In this document: one piece after another, positions 22,639-33,949 of the stretch
Numbering within the stretch: position 1 is the first letter of the stretch
Layout: every line of letters begins with the position of its first letter
DNA from: Odontocerum albicorne
Taxonomy: Eukaryota > Arthropoda > Insecta > Trichoptera > Odontoceridae
NCBI GenBank assembly: GCA_949825065.1
Contig: OX463848.1
Coordinates: 38,258,663 to 38,322,662 of the forward strand
Length of the DNA stretch: 64,000 nt
Direction of reading: 5' to 3'
Made by a program: the position numbers and the translations under genes
The notes under the pieces: model-generated
The model's input: only the letters and a program-made list of their open reading frames with translations
What the model was told of the DNA's origin: nothing
Databases searched by the model: none

Positions 22639-22659
22639 ATAAAAAGTAAAATTGCTGGT

Positions 22660-23025
22660 GTTTAAAATAAAACGAATTTAAGATATATGTATTACAAAAC
22701 GATCTCAACTAATCAATCAAAATACCGAATGAATGAAGCCATTTAGCAAGAGTAAAGCGAAATACGTAAATTAGTTTAGTGGTTTTGGCAAATCGCTTAT
22801 GGCTACTTTACGTATCACGTCAATTTTCCCGTAAATAATACTTCACGCGCCATAAACCTTGCGGATTAATGGCGGTTAATTAAAATTTGGTTAATTTGTT
22901 GCGCTTCATTCTTGAAAGAAAGTGAACGTTTAAATTTACAAAAGTAATTTTACAATATGGAGGATAAACGAATAATAGACATGAATCAGAGATTCTCCAA
23001 AAGTTATTTAATTCGTTTAAATGTT
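22660..23025. other. No recognisable feature
   Basis: AT-rich DNA with no supported gene or repeat. Confidence 0.45.
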
Positions 23026-23034
23026 TTTAAACTT

Positions 23035-23285
23035 ATTGCAATTGGTTTTATCAAACACTGTTTATTCCACTTTTTGTAACAGTATAACCCTACCGATTTT
23101 AAGGCTTTCACCTCATCTTCAGGGAAGCACAAACAAGATTGAAGATGAGGTGAAATGTGAGGTGAAAGCCTTGAAACCGGTAGGGTTATACCGTTACAAA
23201 ATGTGGAATAAACAGTGCTTGATAAAACAAATAACAATGTCTTTAAACCTCCACAACGTTAATGCCTTAACTTTAAACAATATAG
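23035..23285. mobile_element. Inverted dimer of the PLE-like repeat
   Basis: A minus copy (23035-23135) meets a plus copy (23140-23285) head to head. Both contain GGTAGGGTTATAC and the run TGGAATAAACAGTG, one on each strand. The plus half keeps GAAACCGG after the stem; in the minus half this has become TAAAATCGG, which would destroy the GAAA of a hammerhead core. ORFs on both strands simply mirror each other. Confidence 0.75.
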
Positions 23286-23369
23286 TTATTAAACTTAAAT
23301 CTACATACTGAACATTTCTTTTTAATTTATTGTTGAAACCATTTTTATTTATTTAATTGTTTATTTAAT

Positions 23370-23790
23370 TTGCGACACAACTGTACTGCACCGTAATGCA
23401 GCAGCTCCGGCTCGAAGGACCACTAGGTACAGCACCGGTACAAAGACTGTAAAATAGGTGGATGGCTCCCGCTCATTACTCGGAGCTTTATGCTTTTCCG
23501 GTAAAAAGTAGCAGGGTGAAGAGATTCCTCTGTAGCAGGTAAAAGTAAAACACAGCAGACGTTCTAGAAATTGAGAATGTATTTTGGGCGTTTTGCGCTC
23601 TTTACGTGCGGCCAATCGCTCATATTTTCGCCCGTGTATGCCGTCATGGCTTGCAAGATACTACGTATCTCGCACGTTTTTCGCTTGCATGGGCCGGCCG
23701 ACTTTTGATAGTAGTTATTTCGAAGGCCACGCATAAGGAACATTTCATTACAATCGATACACAGCAAGTACGTTTTAACATATCATAGCA
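23370..23790. other. GC-rich stretch, unassigned
   Basis: Clearly richer in G+C than the flanks, with CpG-rich parts at 23585-23710 (for example ATGGGCCGGCCGAC). Open frames of 60-84 codons exist on both strands but no domain is recognisable. It may be part of an element not otherwise seen here. Confidence 0.3.
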
Positions 23791-23799
23791 AAACAAGAA

Positions 23800-24435
23800 A
23801 ACAAAAAAATATATATTTTAGGTGACGCATACGTCCGATACAACAACAGCGTCTTTTACAAAAAAATACACATAAGAAAAGTTAACAAGTACTTAAAATT
23901 ATTGACAAAATTACAAGACTTTATTTTAACTAACATGTAGATACAAATAAGCAGTAGTTATAATATGCAAGAAGAATTGGATTTTTTGAGAATTTTATGG
24001 GTCGACTTAAACACATGGGCCCCACTTGTAGGACAATATGCAAGTTACTTTGCAGAATCGAAATATTCCGCATGTTGATGCAGAGTTTTACTCAACTCCA
24101 GAGGCAAGTATTGTTCTTATTTTTGTTTTGTTTATATTAAGTTGTTAATATTGATTATTAAGTTGTTAATATTTTGTTAATATTTATAAAGGAAAGCACA
24201 AAGTTAGTAACTATTTCTAAATATTATTATGATATTCTGGCGAATACTATATATACACGTACTTATATTAAAAATATCTAAATTGTTGCTAAGCTCATTT
24301 TCAAGTTCGATCAAACGAATTATAGAGAAGATAATTTTATAGTTAGTGTAGCAATTTGAGGCATAAAATGGATTATGCTCTCTTAAGGATATTTTTTATA
24401 CAATACAATATTTATTATATATATACAAAAAATAA
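23800..24435. other. No recognisable feature
   Basis: AT-rich; a short local repeat of AAGTTGTTAATATT occurs at about 24138-24175. No gene. Confidence 0.45.
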
Positions 24436-24444
24436 AATCATAAT

Positions 24445-24620
24445 TTTTACACCATGTTTATACTGGGGTAAGCAGAGAGAGTAGATATCCACTTCATTTT
24501 ACCCAGACACAGGTTATTCCCTTCTGCCATGTCCATACAACTCGTCATTCTTACTCTCCTATAAAACCGTCATTATTTATTACCCTCTTTTTTAATTCGT
24601 TTGGTCGTGTCACGTTTTTA
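24445..24620 (-). mobile_element. LINE-A 3' end, weak
   Basis: TTTATACTGGGGTAAGCAGA in complement matches the terminal codons; the rest is strongly diverged. A further weak piece with TTCGTCCACCTTCACACATC lies at 24825-24990. Confidence 0.4.
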
Positions 24621-25204
24621 TACAATAGTTATTTCTAAAAAAACATAACAATGTGCAACATGGTATTAAAAATTAAGTGTTATGTTTTCAAGATCTGACT
24701 AACTAAGCAATTACCAGTGTTAATTATCCGTACATAAATACAGTGTTAATTATCCGTACAATTAATTATCCGTACATAAATATTCCCGTTTCAATATTTT
24801 CGGTCCAAACAGATTTTTGTCATATACACAGTTTTTACTTCGTCCACCTTCACACATCTCATCATATATGCATTTTTGTTCCTCCTACTTTTTTCCTCAA
24901 TCAAAAATTTTCTACCTATTTTCTTCCACCCTTTCATCGGTCAAACTTTTATTCACTTTCAACCCATAACTCTCTGACCATCTATAACAAAATTTAATTC
25001 AATTGTGAAGTATCCTTCAACTTACCTTAATTAGTAAAATAAACATATTGAAAAGCGTGGCCAGGAGACAACATTGTCTTCAATCCCATTAATTGAGTCT
25101 TCGGACTTAAAACCAATGGAGTAGACACGAAACCCGTTCGAAGAGAATAAACACTCGTGTAAGTATTAACACCAGATGAACCTTTTTACTGCACTGGAAT
25201 CTGT

Positions 25205-25295
25205 TTTTATTTCGTTAGCTATTCGAGAATCGAACCCAAAACCCTCGAGTGGAATTCAAGCGACTTACCATCTAGACAACGGAAATCTCTAACAA
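25205..25295 (-). mobile_element. SINE-3, tRNA-like
   Basis: Minus strand: A-box-like GTCTAGATGGTAAGTCGC and B-box-like GGGTTCGATTCTCG with tRNA-like spacing. The sequence between them differs from SINE-1 and SINE-2. Only one copy is seen. Confidence 0.4.
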
Positions 25296-25299
25296 ATAT

Positions 25300-26385
25300 G
25301 ATTTTCTAACTCTAGCAAACATTGTAATATCAGATACACCACGCAAGACACACGTACGTAACTTCCTACTGAAGTGAAATGAACCTGTTCAACTTGAATG
25401 AAAGATCCATTTTTATAAATGCTGTTTAGTAAGGAAGCCTTAAAAACAAATATCTTTCACAATTGTCGTCATTATATTTTATTACAACGATCAAATGACT
25501 TTTGTGATACGAAATATTAAACATATAAAATTCATCATTGACACGTAAGCAGTGAAAAACAAAAAAAACTTGTGTAAAATATAACCAACACAATGACAAA
25601 GTAAACTTGTACAATTTAATCAATTCATTATGACAAAAACCACTTCTCTACTAAACTCTTGTAATTTTAGGCAATAAATATATCACACGAAAGTCAATAC
25701 AATACTCATATTAATTGCCTAATCTATGTTATATTGTTATGTTGATAATGAAAGACTAAAGAGGATTTCATTGAGAATCTTTAAACAGTGCTTTTATAAA
25801 CGGACAACTTGTATGCACAATACTATATCTTCATGTTGAAGAACTCATATTATGGACAATTATTCATGTATGGACGGTAGATCGTGTACTTTACTTATTT
25901 AATATTACGGAATATTTTCACTTATTATACAAACCGAGTACTTGCTTTGAAATATAAGCGAGTAATTTTTAATGGATTATATATATAGAAGGGTTTTTAA
26001 TTATTCTTATTATCATTATAGACAGGCAACATATACTAAGGTGCAAAAATTTCCAATCTGAACAAGGCGAAACATGTATATATAATAGTAGACAGATTTT
26101 ACGCCAGTCACAAGCACGCATGGTGTCAGGTGATATAACAATTGAAATTTAATACCTCTACCCTCAGAAGTATGTCAACTGAAGTCGATAAAAGACGTGT
26201 TGTTTCGTTATATTCTTAAATGTTAAAATTTAATATTACGCGGTTTTCAAGTATCTTTCAAATGACGATTACAAACGCGTTACAAATTATTTTTAGTATA
26301 TTAAATAAGAGGCTGTATTTTAATGTATTAAATAAATTCCTGCCTACTAAAACCTAAATTTCACTCGTACAATCTCTGCTCTTTC
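25300..26385. other. No recognisable feature
   Basis: AT-rich sequence, no ORF with motif, no repeat family recognised. Confidence 0.45.
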
Positions 26386-26394
26386 CGATTTTGG

Positions 26395-27148
26395 ACTTTG
26401 CGAACGTCTGTTATTTGGATGTTACAGAGGAACAGCTGGTCAAATTGCAGCGTCTACAAAATGTTTATCTAAGATTTATTTTCAACCTACGAAAGTACGA
26501 TAATATAACTTCATACTAGAAGGCATTGAACTGATTGAATGTTAGAAATAGACGCCAAATTCACAACCTGCCTCGATTGTATAATATCATTAACTGTTCC
26601 GCCGCCCCCTCTTATCTCGCCTAAATTTTTCAGCATCTTTCCAATCATGGATTAGCGCTACACTCAAACAAAGATTGTCTATTGGCCTTTCCAGTTGACC
26701 GCTCCTCTTTTTTTACGTCGTCCTTGACTCTCTTTGCAGTGAGACTCTGGAATCAGTTACAAACCAATATATAATACTCGCTCCGTTCTTGGCATGCTTT
26801 AAGAAGCGACTGAAAAACTCTTAATTTCTCATCAGTAAAATAACGTGTTTCATTCCTGATTTTTCTTTTCCTTTCCTCTCCACCATCCCTTCCTATCCTT
26901 TTGATTGATGATATCTCACTTTATATGAAAAATAATGTTCGGGTGATTGTCCATTTTTGTGGGGTTCGTGGACGTATGCTCACGTATGTGTTTATGGATT
27001 TCGTGGGGATGGATAGTCATTTGAATGATTTTTGCAACCACGTAACTTACTTAATTTACGTTTGTCTGGTTGGTTGGAAGAGATTGCCGCCTGGCAATAA
27101 TCTCGCCAGATTGTATTTGCAATAAAAGTGTTAAATAAATAAATAATT
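26395..27148 (+). mobile_element. LINE-C 3' end, decayed coding plus complete UTR
   Basis: Translation shows 'EEQLVKLQRLQNVYLRF', then 'LNVRNRRQIHNL', 'SNHGLALHSNKDCLLAF', 'AVRLWNQLQTNI', broken by stops. The 3' UTR (about 26830-27148) ends in the hairpin GATTGCCGCCTGGCAATAAT and an AATAAATAAATAA tail. Parallels 32932-33571. Confidence 0.85.
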
Positions 27149-27254
27149 ATTTATTATTAGGAAACAACGCTTTTCAAATTATTTTTAATATATTAAATAA
27201 GAGCCTTCTTAACATTTGTCACTAAATAACAAGTAAGCTTTTTTAAATAATTTA

Positions 27255-27345
27255 TTCAAATGTAGGTTCTGTGATATATGTGATTGCGTTCTGTGATATG
27301 TGTGATTGTTCTGTGATATATGGGATTTTTATGTGATATCTGTGA
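27255..27345 (+). repeat. Short tandem repeat, unit about 20 bp
   Basis: Variants of TTCTGTGATATATGTGATTG occur four times with length changes. No function suggested. Confidence 0.6.
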
Positions 27346-28283
27346 TTTACCAATTCGTCATGACCAATCAAAATATTAAAGGTACTTCGTATCAAACGAA
27401 TATCTTATGATTTGTGCTGATATAAAACTTTTTTTATGAAATTTCTCAAGCTATAAATAACACAATTAACAAATCACAAAATCATCTTGTCATGTCTTTA
27501 AAAATTAAAATGCTTTCATATTTTGATGTTTTATTCCATTCGAAACTAATTTTTAAACGTTTCATCCAAATTAAATTTTAATTATACATATCGAATAGCT
27601 ATCGTTGGATAACGCTTCCACGGAATGAAACACGCTCGTCACTTTGAAGTTCGTTTGATATAATTTATTAATAATGATCTAATTTAAATCATCTTTAATA
27701 TTTATTTTTCATCAACGGTAAAATTTAGATGTTTGAAAAAAAGTAGTAGATGCTTTGATTTACAATATTTACAAAATTTATTTATCTAATTATTATTTAT
27801 TATTACACATGACAAGAAATATACATAATTTGCGAAATACAACAGGTAATTTAATTTGGATATAGAATTTTAACGGATCTGGGTTTGTTGCCTTTCATTT
27901 GTCGTGTCCCCAGTAAACTAGGCTTTTGCCTGTATCTCACTGAGGATATTTAGCATGCAAAAATAAATCGATACTTCTTTCCGATTTTTGATTCCACAAA
28001 AACAAAACCCCGTTGCACATTCTCATCAACCTGACAAATAGTGATACTCAATTACAACTGGAAACATCATGCGAAATCAAACTCCTCACACATCATCACT
28101 CCAAAAAGACCAAAAATGTTCATCCCATAATATACCGCACCAAATCATAAGAATAAAAATAAAAACAAAAATATACAGAAATACAAATAAAAAACAACAA
28201 GAAAAAGCCCACACTCAAGAGCCCACACAAATATTTTCCACACGTTATTCATCCTAAAAGCCCAAGTACTCAAAATCCTGTCA

Positions 28284-28907
28284 CAATAACAACCACGCTC
28301 CGATTGACTGTCTAAATGGTTTTCTTCCCTTTAACTTTATTAGATTCGGCACGCCATTGTATGTCATGGGAGCCAAATAAGCAAATTGCCTTAGGGCAAA
28401 AGAGGTTTTAACTCTAAGGATGGTGAACATTTTATTAGTTGCCATGCGTGTCATGTGTCTCTGCTGAGTTTGCATCTTCCCTTCCTCTCGATGGTAGTGC
28501 CAGAGAATGGATTTGAGATGCAAATTGGCTATGTTCAGGACCCGATACTCTCTGAAAAGCTCCGCCGTGGGATATCGGGCAGGAAGTTTATTAATTATTT
28601 TCACAATCAATTTTTGGGAAACCTGCAATATGTGTTTTTGGATTAAGGTGCATCCCCCCCAAACTGATACACCGTATGAAAGTGCTGACTGACAAAATGC
28701 GAAGTATATACTTTTAAGAATATTTTCACTAAGCACATTTCGAATCATATGGAATATGTATCCTAGTTTTCTGATTTTTGTGCTCAAAGTGTTAATATGG
28801 ACCTCCCAACGAAGGAACTGATCAACATAAACTCCAAGGTACTTTATACTATCAACCCTTTTCAAAGAAACACAACTACAGTCATCCATGGGTGAACAAG
28901 TTTGCAT
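28284..28907 (-). pseudogene. LINE-D C-terminal domain
   Basis: Open over about 208 codons: 'IKYLGVYVDQFLRWEVHI', 'SALSYGVSVWGG', 'KIINKLPARYPTAELF' and 'TSFALRQFAYLAPMTYNG'. This is the thumb and C-terminal part of non-LTR ORF2 proteins. It is the longest open frame left in the element. The small plus-strand frames within it are shadows. Confidence 0.8.
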
Positions 28908-29669
28908 TGTTATTTATTTATTTGTAGATGCTTGAGTTCTTGTAGATTTGCTTAATGTGATGCATTTAGTTTTTTGGGAATTTAGAGTTAATACATTTAA
29001 GTCCATCCATTCTTTAACTACACGTAATACTTCGTTAGCCTTTGAAAATACATCATCCCATGTTCAGCCCTCGAACAGAAGAACCATGTCATCCGCAAAA
29101 GTAATAATCTTACCCCTAATAGAAAGATTGCACAACTGACTGACATATATCAAGAACAATATAGGCCCCAGAACCCTACCTTGGGGTACTCCGAATCTCA
29201 CAAAAAGAGGCTCACCAAATACACTATCACCCAATTTGACTCTCTGAGTTCTATCAGATAAGTATGAAGAGAACTAACTAGAAGAGCGCCCACATATGCC
29301 TACCTCCATCAATCTAGTAAGTAATATTTGGTGTGACACTGTATCAAAAGCCTTTGCAAGGTCCAAAAAAACTGCCAAACATGCTTTCTTATTATCCAAA
29401 GTGGTGGTAACGCTGTTTACTAGACTAAGCAAAGCAGTTTTAGTTCCCACATTATTTTGGAACCCAAACTGATTAGGAAAGATAATGTTGTGCATATTGA
29501 AAAATTTCATCCGTCGGTCCTTCACTATTTTCTCAATAATTTTTGAGAGAATGCTTAATAAAGATAAGGGTCTATAATTTTTTAAATCATCCATTGAGCC
29601 TCCCTTGTGTACTAGGACAATATGCAAACGTTTTAATGCAGTTGGAAAAGTTACACTTCTAAAACTCAT
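28908..29669 (-). pseudogene. LINE-D reverse transcriptase domain
   Basis: Order on the minus strand: 'NYRPLSLLSILSKIIEKIV', 'NQFGFQNNVGTKTALL', 'AVFLDLAKAFDTVSH' (palm motif A Asp), then in a new frame from about 29273 'FGVPQGRVLGPILFLIYV' and 'IITFADDMVLLFEG' with catalytic FADD, followed by an in-frame stop. All main catalytic motifs are seen but never in one open frame. Confidence 0.85.
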
Positions 29670-29770
29670 ATTTAACGTGTTTCAGTGGTAGTGCTATAGA
29701 TCTTTGAGTGTGTTTTACCAGTGCAGATGTAATCTGATCAGGCCCCGGGGCGCTACTTGCCTTAAGTGTG

Positions 29771-30272
29771 TTAATAGTAGCTAGAACTTCTTTTTAGATA
29801 AAAATTATATTCGGATACTTTTAAAGAATGAAGAATAGCGTCATTCAATGACTGTTCAGTCGTTTTGTTCCTATCAATTATGTTACGTGAGAGATTATTG
29901 CCTACATTGGCGAAATATTCGTTAATGCCACTACAAAATTTTTGTGGTTCTTGTGTCAATGATATTTTTGTCCCATCAATGTTTAATGTAGAAGGGGAAT
30001 TTTTATCTCTCACTGTACCGGTGATGTCCCTGATAACACTCCAAATTATCTTTTGATCATTGTTTGAGGCTTCAATTTTTGCTCTATGGTAATCTTTGCC
30101 ATAGAGCATTTTGTGCCTTTTGGATGAGTTTCTTGCATGTATTTCTGTATTGCTTGTAAAATGTTATTGAGTGTGGATCACTGCATGTCTTGAGTTCTCG
30201 GTGCAGACGATCTCTTTTGCGTATACAATAAATCAATCCATCAGTGATCCAAGGTTTGAGTTTTGTGTACAT
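29771..30272 (-). pseudogene. LINE-D linker between endonuclease and reverse transcriptase
   Basis: Two overlapping frames carry 'KPWITDGLIYCIRKRDRL', 'YRNTCKKLIQKAQ' and 'WSVIRDITGT', the lysine-rich 'PWIT..L...I..RD.L' linker usual in CR1/Jockey-type ORF2 proteins. A frameshift near 30090-30110 separates them. Confidence 0.7.
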
Positions 30273-30352
30273 TCTGCTTCTAATGTGTATTGTCTGTGTG
30301 GCTGAGTTGATATGGGAGTTAAAAGCATTAATAAAGCTCTCGAGAGCTTCAT

Positions 30353-30820
30353 TTACATTATGGAACTTGAGAGTATCTTGCCAATTTTTCGAATCAATGA
30401 AGTCAAGAGCTTTGGTATGCTGGTAATTCTTTTACTTTTCATGCCCATCCTTATTTGTCTACTTGCCCTCTCTGAAAACCCCAATATAATTGCGTAATGG
30501 TCAGTAATTGTTGTCTTATACACTACTGCTCTAGCCTTCTGCCGAGTTCTCACCATTGCGTGATCAATGCAAGAACTCGAGCCTAAGGTCACGCGTGTGG
30601 GAGTCGCGATAAAAGAAATCAATCCATGAAAAGTCATTAGCTCTAAGTAATTCAAGGTATTTCTCTGATCTTCCATCAATATATCAATGTTCACATCCCC
30701 CAGAAGCACGACCTCCCGAGAACTCTGCCTAATCAATTGATCGAGAGCCACCAAAAAGGACTCAGGCAAGCGGCTTAGTTTGGTGATTACGAAAATTATT
30801 GAAAGATACAAAATTGAGTT
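30353..30820 (-). pseudogene. LINE-D endonuclease domain, C-terminal part
   Basis: This enzyme would nick the target DNA to prime reverse transcription. Visible motifs: 'PESFLVALDQLI', 'EVVLLGDVNIDIL' (the GD.N motif of the exonuclease-endonuclease-phosphatase fold), 'SSCIDHAMV' and 'TDHYAIIL' with the conserved DH near the active site. The part upstream of about 30780 is out of frame or degraded, so the first catalytic Glu and Asn region is not identifiable. Confidence 0.75.
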
Positions 30821-31414
30821 TTTGTGTTTACAAATTTTAAGTGTGTATGCAGATGAATGACTGTAATTATAATAAAAAAACTGATGCAGATATACAGAGG
30901 TAGAAATTTTAAAACAACTTACAGGAAATATCACTATCGAGAAAGACAGTTGATCAGAAGTCCGAGGGGTGCTAATTGTATGAAATTGTACGTGGAGAGA
31001 AAAGCTTACAGCCTTGGAGAATGAAAAAACATCCATGAAAAAACAGAGCCATACCTCAACAAAAACAAGTCCAGATTCAATCATTTTGTCGTGCGCCATG
31101 AAAGAGATCGGATCCATTTGCCAGAGTTTAGACAGGTCTCACTCTTTGCTTATGTAAATTATTGTAGAGCCATCCAATAATCTTACAATGAACGAGCCAA
31201 ATAATCTTACAATTAAAAAACAATTCAATAAAATCAAATTTAAAGACACATAGATATAATAAAACAATTAAAATAATGCATAAGTGATTAAGTACAATAT
31301 GTCTAAGTATATTCAAAAGTAAAAAAAAATGACAATGTACAGTCTTTTGTACGATATGGGCCGTTTCGAGTCAGCTGCCCGTACCTCACCACATCAATTA
31401 GATTTTTTTTAAAT

Positions 31415-31553
31415 AGATACGACCGAAGTTATAGGTATTCTTATACCCACGAATACTAGACGGAAAAAAATGTCTGTGCCATTCGAGGGAAGCAGTACAG
31501 CGCAGGATTTGAACCAGCAACCTTCCGCACTGAAGTCCAACGCGTTAATGCGG
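31415..31553 (-). mobile_element. SINE-2 copy (tRNA-like)
   Basis: Second copy of the family at 1256-1402, same strand: shared ATTCTTAT, GAAGCAGTACAGCGCAGG and the complement of a B box at GGATTTGAACCAGC and of an A box at CCAACGCGTTAATG. Confidence 0.55.
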
Positions 31554-31899
31554 AAATAATAGTATAAATTCAACACTTCATTAATTCTGCAGTCATCTAT
31601 TTTTATCAATATATGGTAATATATATTGGCAATCTCACTAAATTAATTTCCTAAAAGTTGCATTCTATTTGTAGGGAGATTTTGTTGGTCATTAGATGTA
31701 CTTTGTTTTACAATAGAAAATATCCCTTAATATTGAATTTTTGCCTTTCCCGTTAAATAAGAGTTTCCGTAGATTAAAATTCGTGTAAAAAACTGGCATT
31801 ATGTGACTAGGATTTATTTTGGTTATTTCATATTCTATGTTTTTTTTTATAAATAGGACTTTGATCCATTTATAGGTATCCCTAACCCGAATGTTTATC

Positions 31900-32095
31900 G
31901 TTAGAAGCGTGTATGTCGGTACCAGTTCGCACAGAATTCAGTCTTGTTTGTGCTCCCCTGATGGTGAGGGGAAAGTCTTGAAACCGGTAGGGTTATACCG
32001 TTACAAAAAGTGGAATAGTGTTTAATAAAAACAAATTACAATGTATTTAAACGTCCACAATGTTCGTACCTTAACTATAAATAATAATATAAGAA
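31900..32095 (+). mobile_element. PLE-like repeat copy
   Basis: Parallels 6216-6412: GAAGCGTGTATGTCGGTACC, GTGCTCCCCTGATGGTGAGG, GAAACCGGTAGGGTTATACC. Here the core reads CTGATGG instead of CTGATGA, which would weaken a hammerhead. Confidence 0.7.
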
Positions 32096-32131
32096 TAGAT
32101 TAAGTATACAGTAAACATTTATGCTTATATA

Positions 32132-32638
32132 TTGGGTGTTAACATAAGTTGTGTCCGTTTTTTTTCAACTTAAAAATGAGCAACTAAAGTAAAACAAAAT
32201 GGTAAATGTTATACGTCATTCGAAAGAAAATTTTCTGCTCAGCCAATTCTACGGTTGGTTGAAGAGGATTTTCGTGTATAATATGGTTTAAGCGGTCTTC
32301 ATCAAAGTCCACTGGTCGTCCGGAACGCTCCATGTCTTTCAGGTTGAAATTACCGTCCTTGAAATGCAAAAAACCATCAACGAGCTGTTCTTTCATTCAT
32401 AGCATCTTCACCGTACACTTCGCAAATATCGCAAGCAGCTTGGGCAACTTTATTCCCTCGATTGAACGCGAACAGAAGGAGTAGTCGAAAGTGCTCACTT
32501 TCGTCTACTTGATATTCCATTTTGAAGGCTTGTAATCAAATAAAATAATACATGTAACGTAAAAACAAACACAATTTACTTTTGATGCTCATTTTTAAAT
32601 TGAAAAAAAAAACGGACACAACTTATGTTAACACCTAA
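32132..32638 (-). mobile_element. Internally deleted mariner element with TA target duplication
   Basis: Ends are TTGGGTGTTAACATAAG and the complement of TTAGGTGTTAACATAAG, extending about 50 bp as inverted repeats through a T-run to AAAATGAGCA. TA precedes and follows (32130-32131 and 32639-32640). Inside is only the N-terminal part of a mariner-type transposase on the minus strand. It joins directly to the 3' end at a junction (near 32229) shared with the copy at 63347. Confidence 0.92.
32229..32520 (-). pseudogene. Mariner transposase N-terminal DNA-binding region
   Basis: Start codon at 32518-32520. The translation has 'ESEHFRLLLLFAF', 'CDICEVYGEDAMNERTAR', then a TGA stop where the relative at 63716 has CGA, a one-base frameshift in a T-run, and 'FKDGNFNLKDMERSGRPVDF' and 'LNHIIHENPLQPTVELAEQ'. 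These are the paired helix-turn-helix parts that bind the inverted repeats. The whole catalytic DDD domain is deleted. Confidence 0.85.
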
Positions 32639-32931
32639 TAGATCAGCTTTATTGTATCTTACAATATGTCGCATCAAGTACTACACATTCTGAATACCTA
32701 AGCTAGAGACGTCTTCGTTATAAAATGCTATAATCTGCTACAATCTTGTTTCTAATAAGCTTCACGTCATTCCGATCTTGAAGATCAACATTTTCACTTT
32801 TGCATGGCTGAGTTATTTAAAAAGTATGCAAATTTAAAAGAAATTTCTTATTACATCCTTAATCATAAGATATTAATGAATATACTTTTAAAATTTTAAA
32901 CTGTTTCACTCCAAAATTTTAATCCACTAGA

Positions 32932-33571
32932 TATAAGTTCATACCAGAAGTCATTGAACTGGTTGAATGTTAGAAATAGACGCCAAATTCACATACTGTC
33001 TTTATTGTATAATATCCTTAACTGTCCCGCCGCCCCCTCTTATCTCACCGAGAATTTTCAGCGTCTTTCCAATCATGGATTAGCGCTACGCTCAAACAGA
33101 GATAGTTTATTGACCTTTCCAGTTCACCGCTCCTCTTTCTTTACTTCGTCCTTTACTGTCCATGCAGTGAGACTTTGGAATCAGTTACAAACCAATATAA
33201 GTCTCGCTCCGTCCTTGGCATGCTTTAAGAAGCGATTGAAAAACCTCTTAACTTCTAGTCAGTAAAATAACGTGTTTCATTCCTGATTTTTCTTTTCCTT
33301 TCCCCTCCACCATCCCTTACTAACCTTTTGATTGATGATATCTCACTTTATATGAAAAATAATGTTCGGGTGACTGTCCGTCTTTGTGGAGTTCGTGGAC
33401 ATGTGCTTACGTATATGTTTATGGATTTCGTGGGGATGGATAGTCATTTGAATGATTTATGCGACCACGTAACTTGCTTCATTTACTTTTGTCTGATTGG
33501 TTGGAAGAGATGGCCGCCTGGCAATAATCCCGCCAGATTGTATTTGCAATAAAAATGTTAAATAAATAAAA
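32932..33571 (+). mobile_element. LINE-C 3' end with open C-terminal frame
   Basis: An open 103-codon frame (32954-33265) gives 'NWLNVRNRRQIHILSLLYN', 'HGLALRSNRDSLLTF' and 'LACFKKRLKNLL', the ORF2 C-terminus. A 306-bp 3' UTR follows and ends in GATGGCCGCCTGGCAATAAT, the family hairpin, then AATAAATAAA. It abuts the LINE-F fragment. Confidence 0.88.
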
Positions 33572-33599
33572 CACCTCCATTCTCGAAGAACTGAGAATT

Positions 33600-33842
33600 A
33601 CTGAGAGTTCTCCGATTATTTGGGCACATTGCTTGTAGCCAAGGAGACAGTTTGTGTAGGCTTGTGGTTACTAGAGGCGTGGCAAAACGACGCACAAGAG
33701 GAACAATCCCAATGCATTGGACTAACTAAGTGAGATATGAAACTGGACTACCCTTAACAACTGCCGTTCGAGCGGCGTAGTACAGGGATAGTTGGAGAGG
33801 GGTCGTCGGAGGCTACCATAGGAGTCATGAATTTGCAATGAG
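33600..33842 (+). pseudogene. LINE-F C-terminal fragment (RTE-like)
   Basis: Reads 'VLRLFGHIACSQGDSLCRL', 'VAKRRTRGTIPMHW', 'TGLPLTTAVRAA' and 'YRDSWRGVVGG', with two in-frame stops (TAA after 'HWTN', TAG after 'VRAA'). The pattern is the C-terminal tail of RTE-type ORF2 proteins, distinct from LINE-A and LINE-B. Confidence 0.7.
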
Positions 33843-33949
33843 ATAGAGTCAGTATATTTGCAACCCTCTGATTTCTGGAGATCAATAATAACCCGCAGAT
33901 ACTAGTATGATTATGAAGTGTCACCATTTCTTTCATTGGTTATTTCTGA

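Larger units (their letters stand above)
27779..31117 (-). mobile_element. LINE-D, longest retrotransposon in the window (3.3 kb)
   Basis: Minus orientation. From its 5' side: end of an apurinic-like endonuclease domain, linker, reverse transcriptase, C-terminal domain, 3' UTR and an A-rich AATAAATAA end at 27779. Frameshifts and stops divide it into at least five frames, so it is dead. The clade looks CR1/Jockey-like from the motifs; a tree would be needed to say which. The upstream limit is uncertain; recognisable coding starts near 30840, with a possible 5' part up to 31117. Confidence 0.85.

Noticed and set aside
26901..27125. 74-codon frame, also found at 33328-33552 with the same length
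   Set aside because: Both lie in the LINE-C 3' UTR and run through its terminal hairpin. Of the differences I compared, most change the amino acid, so the frame is not under selection.
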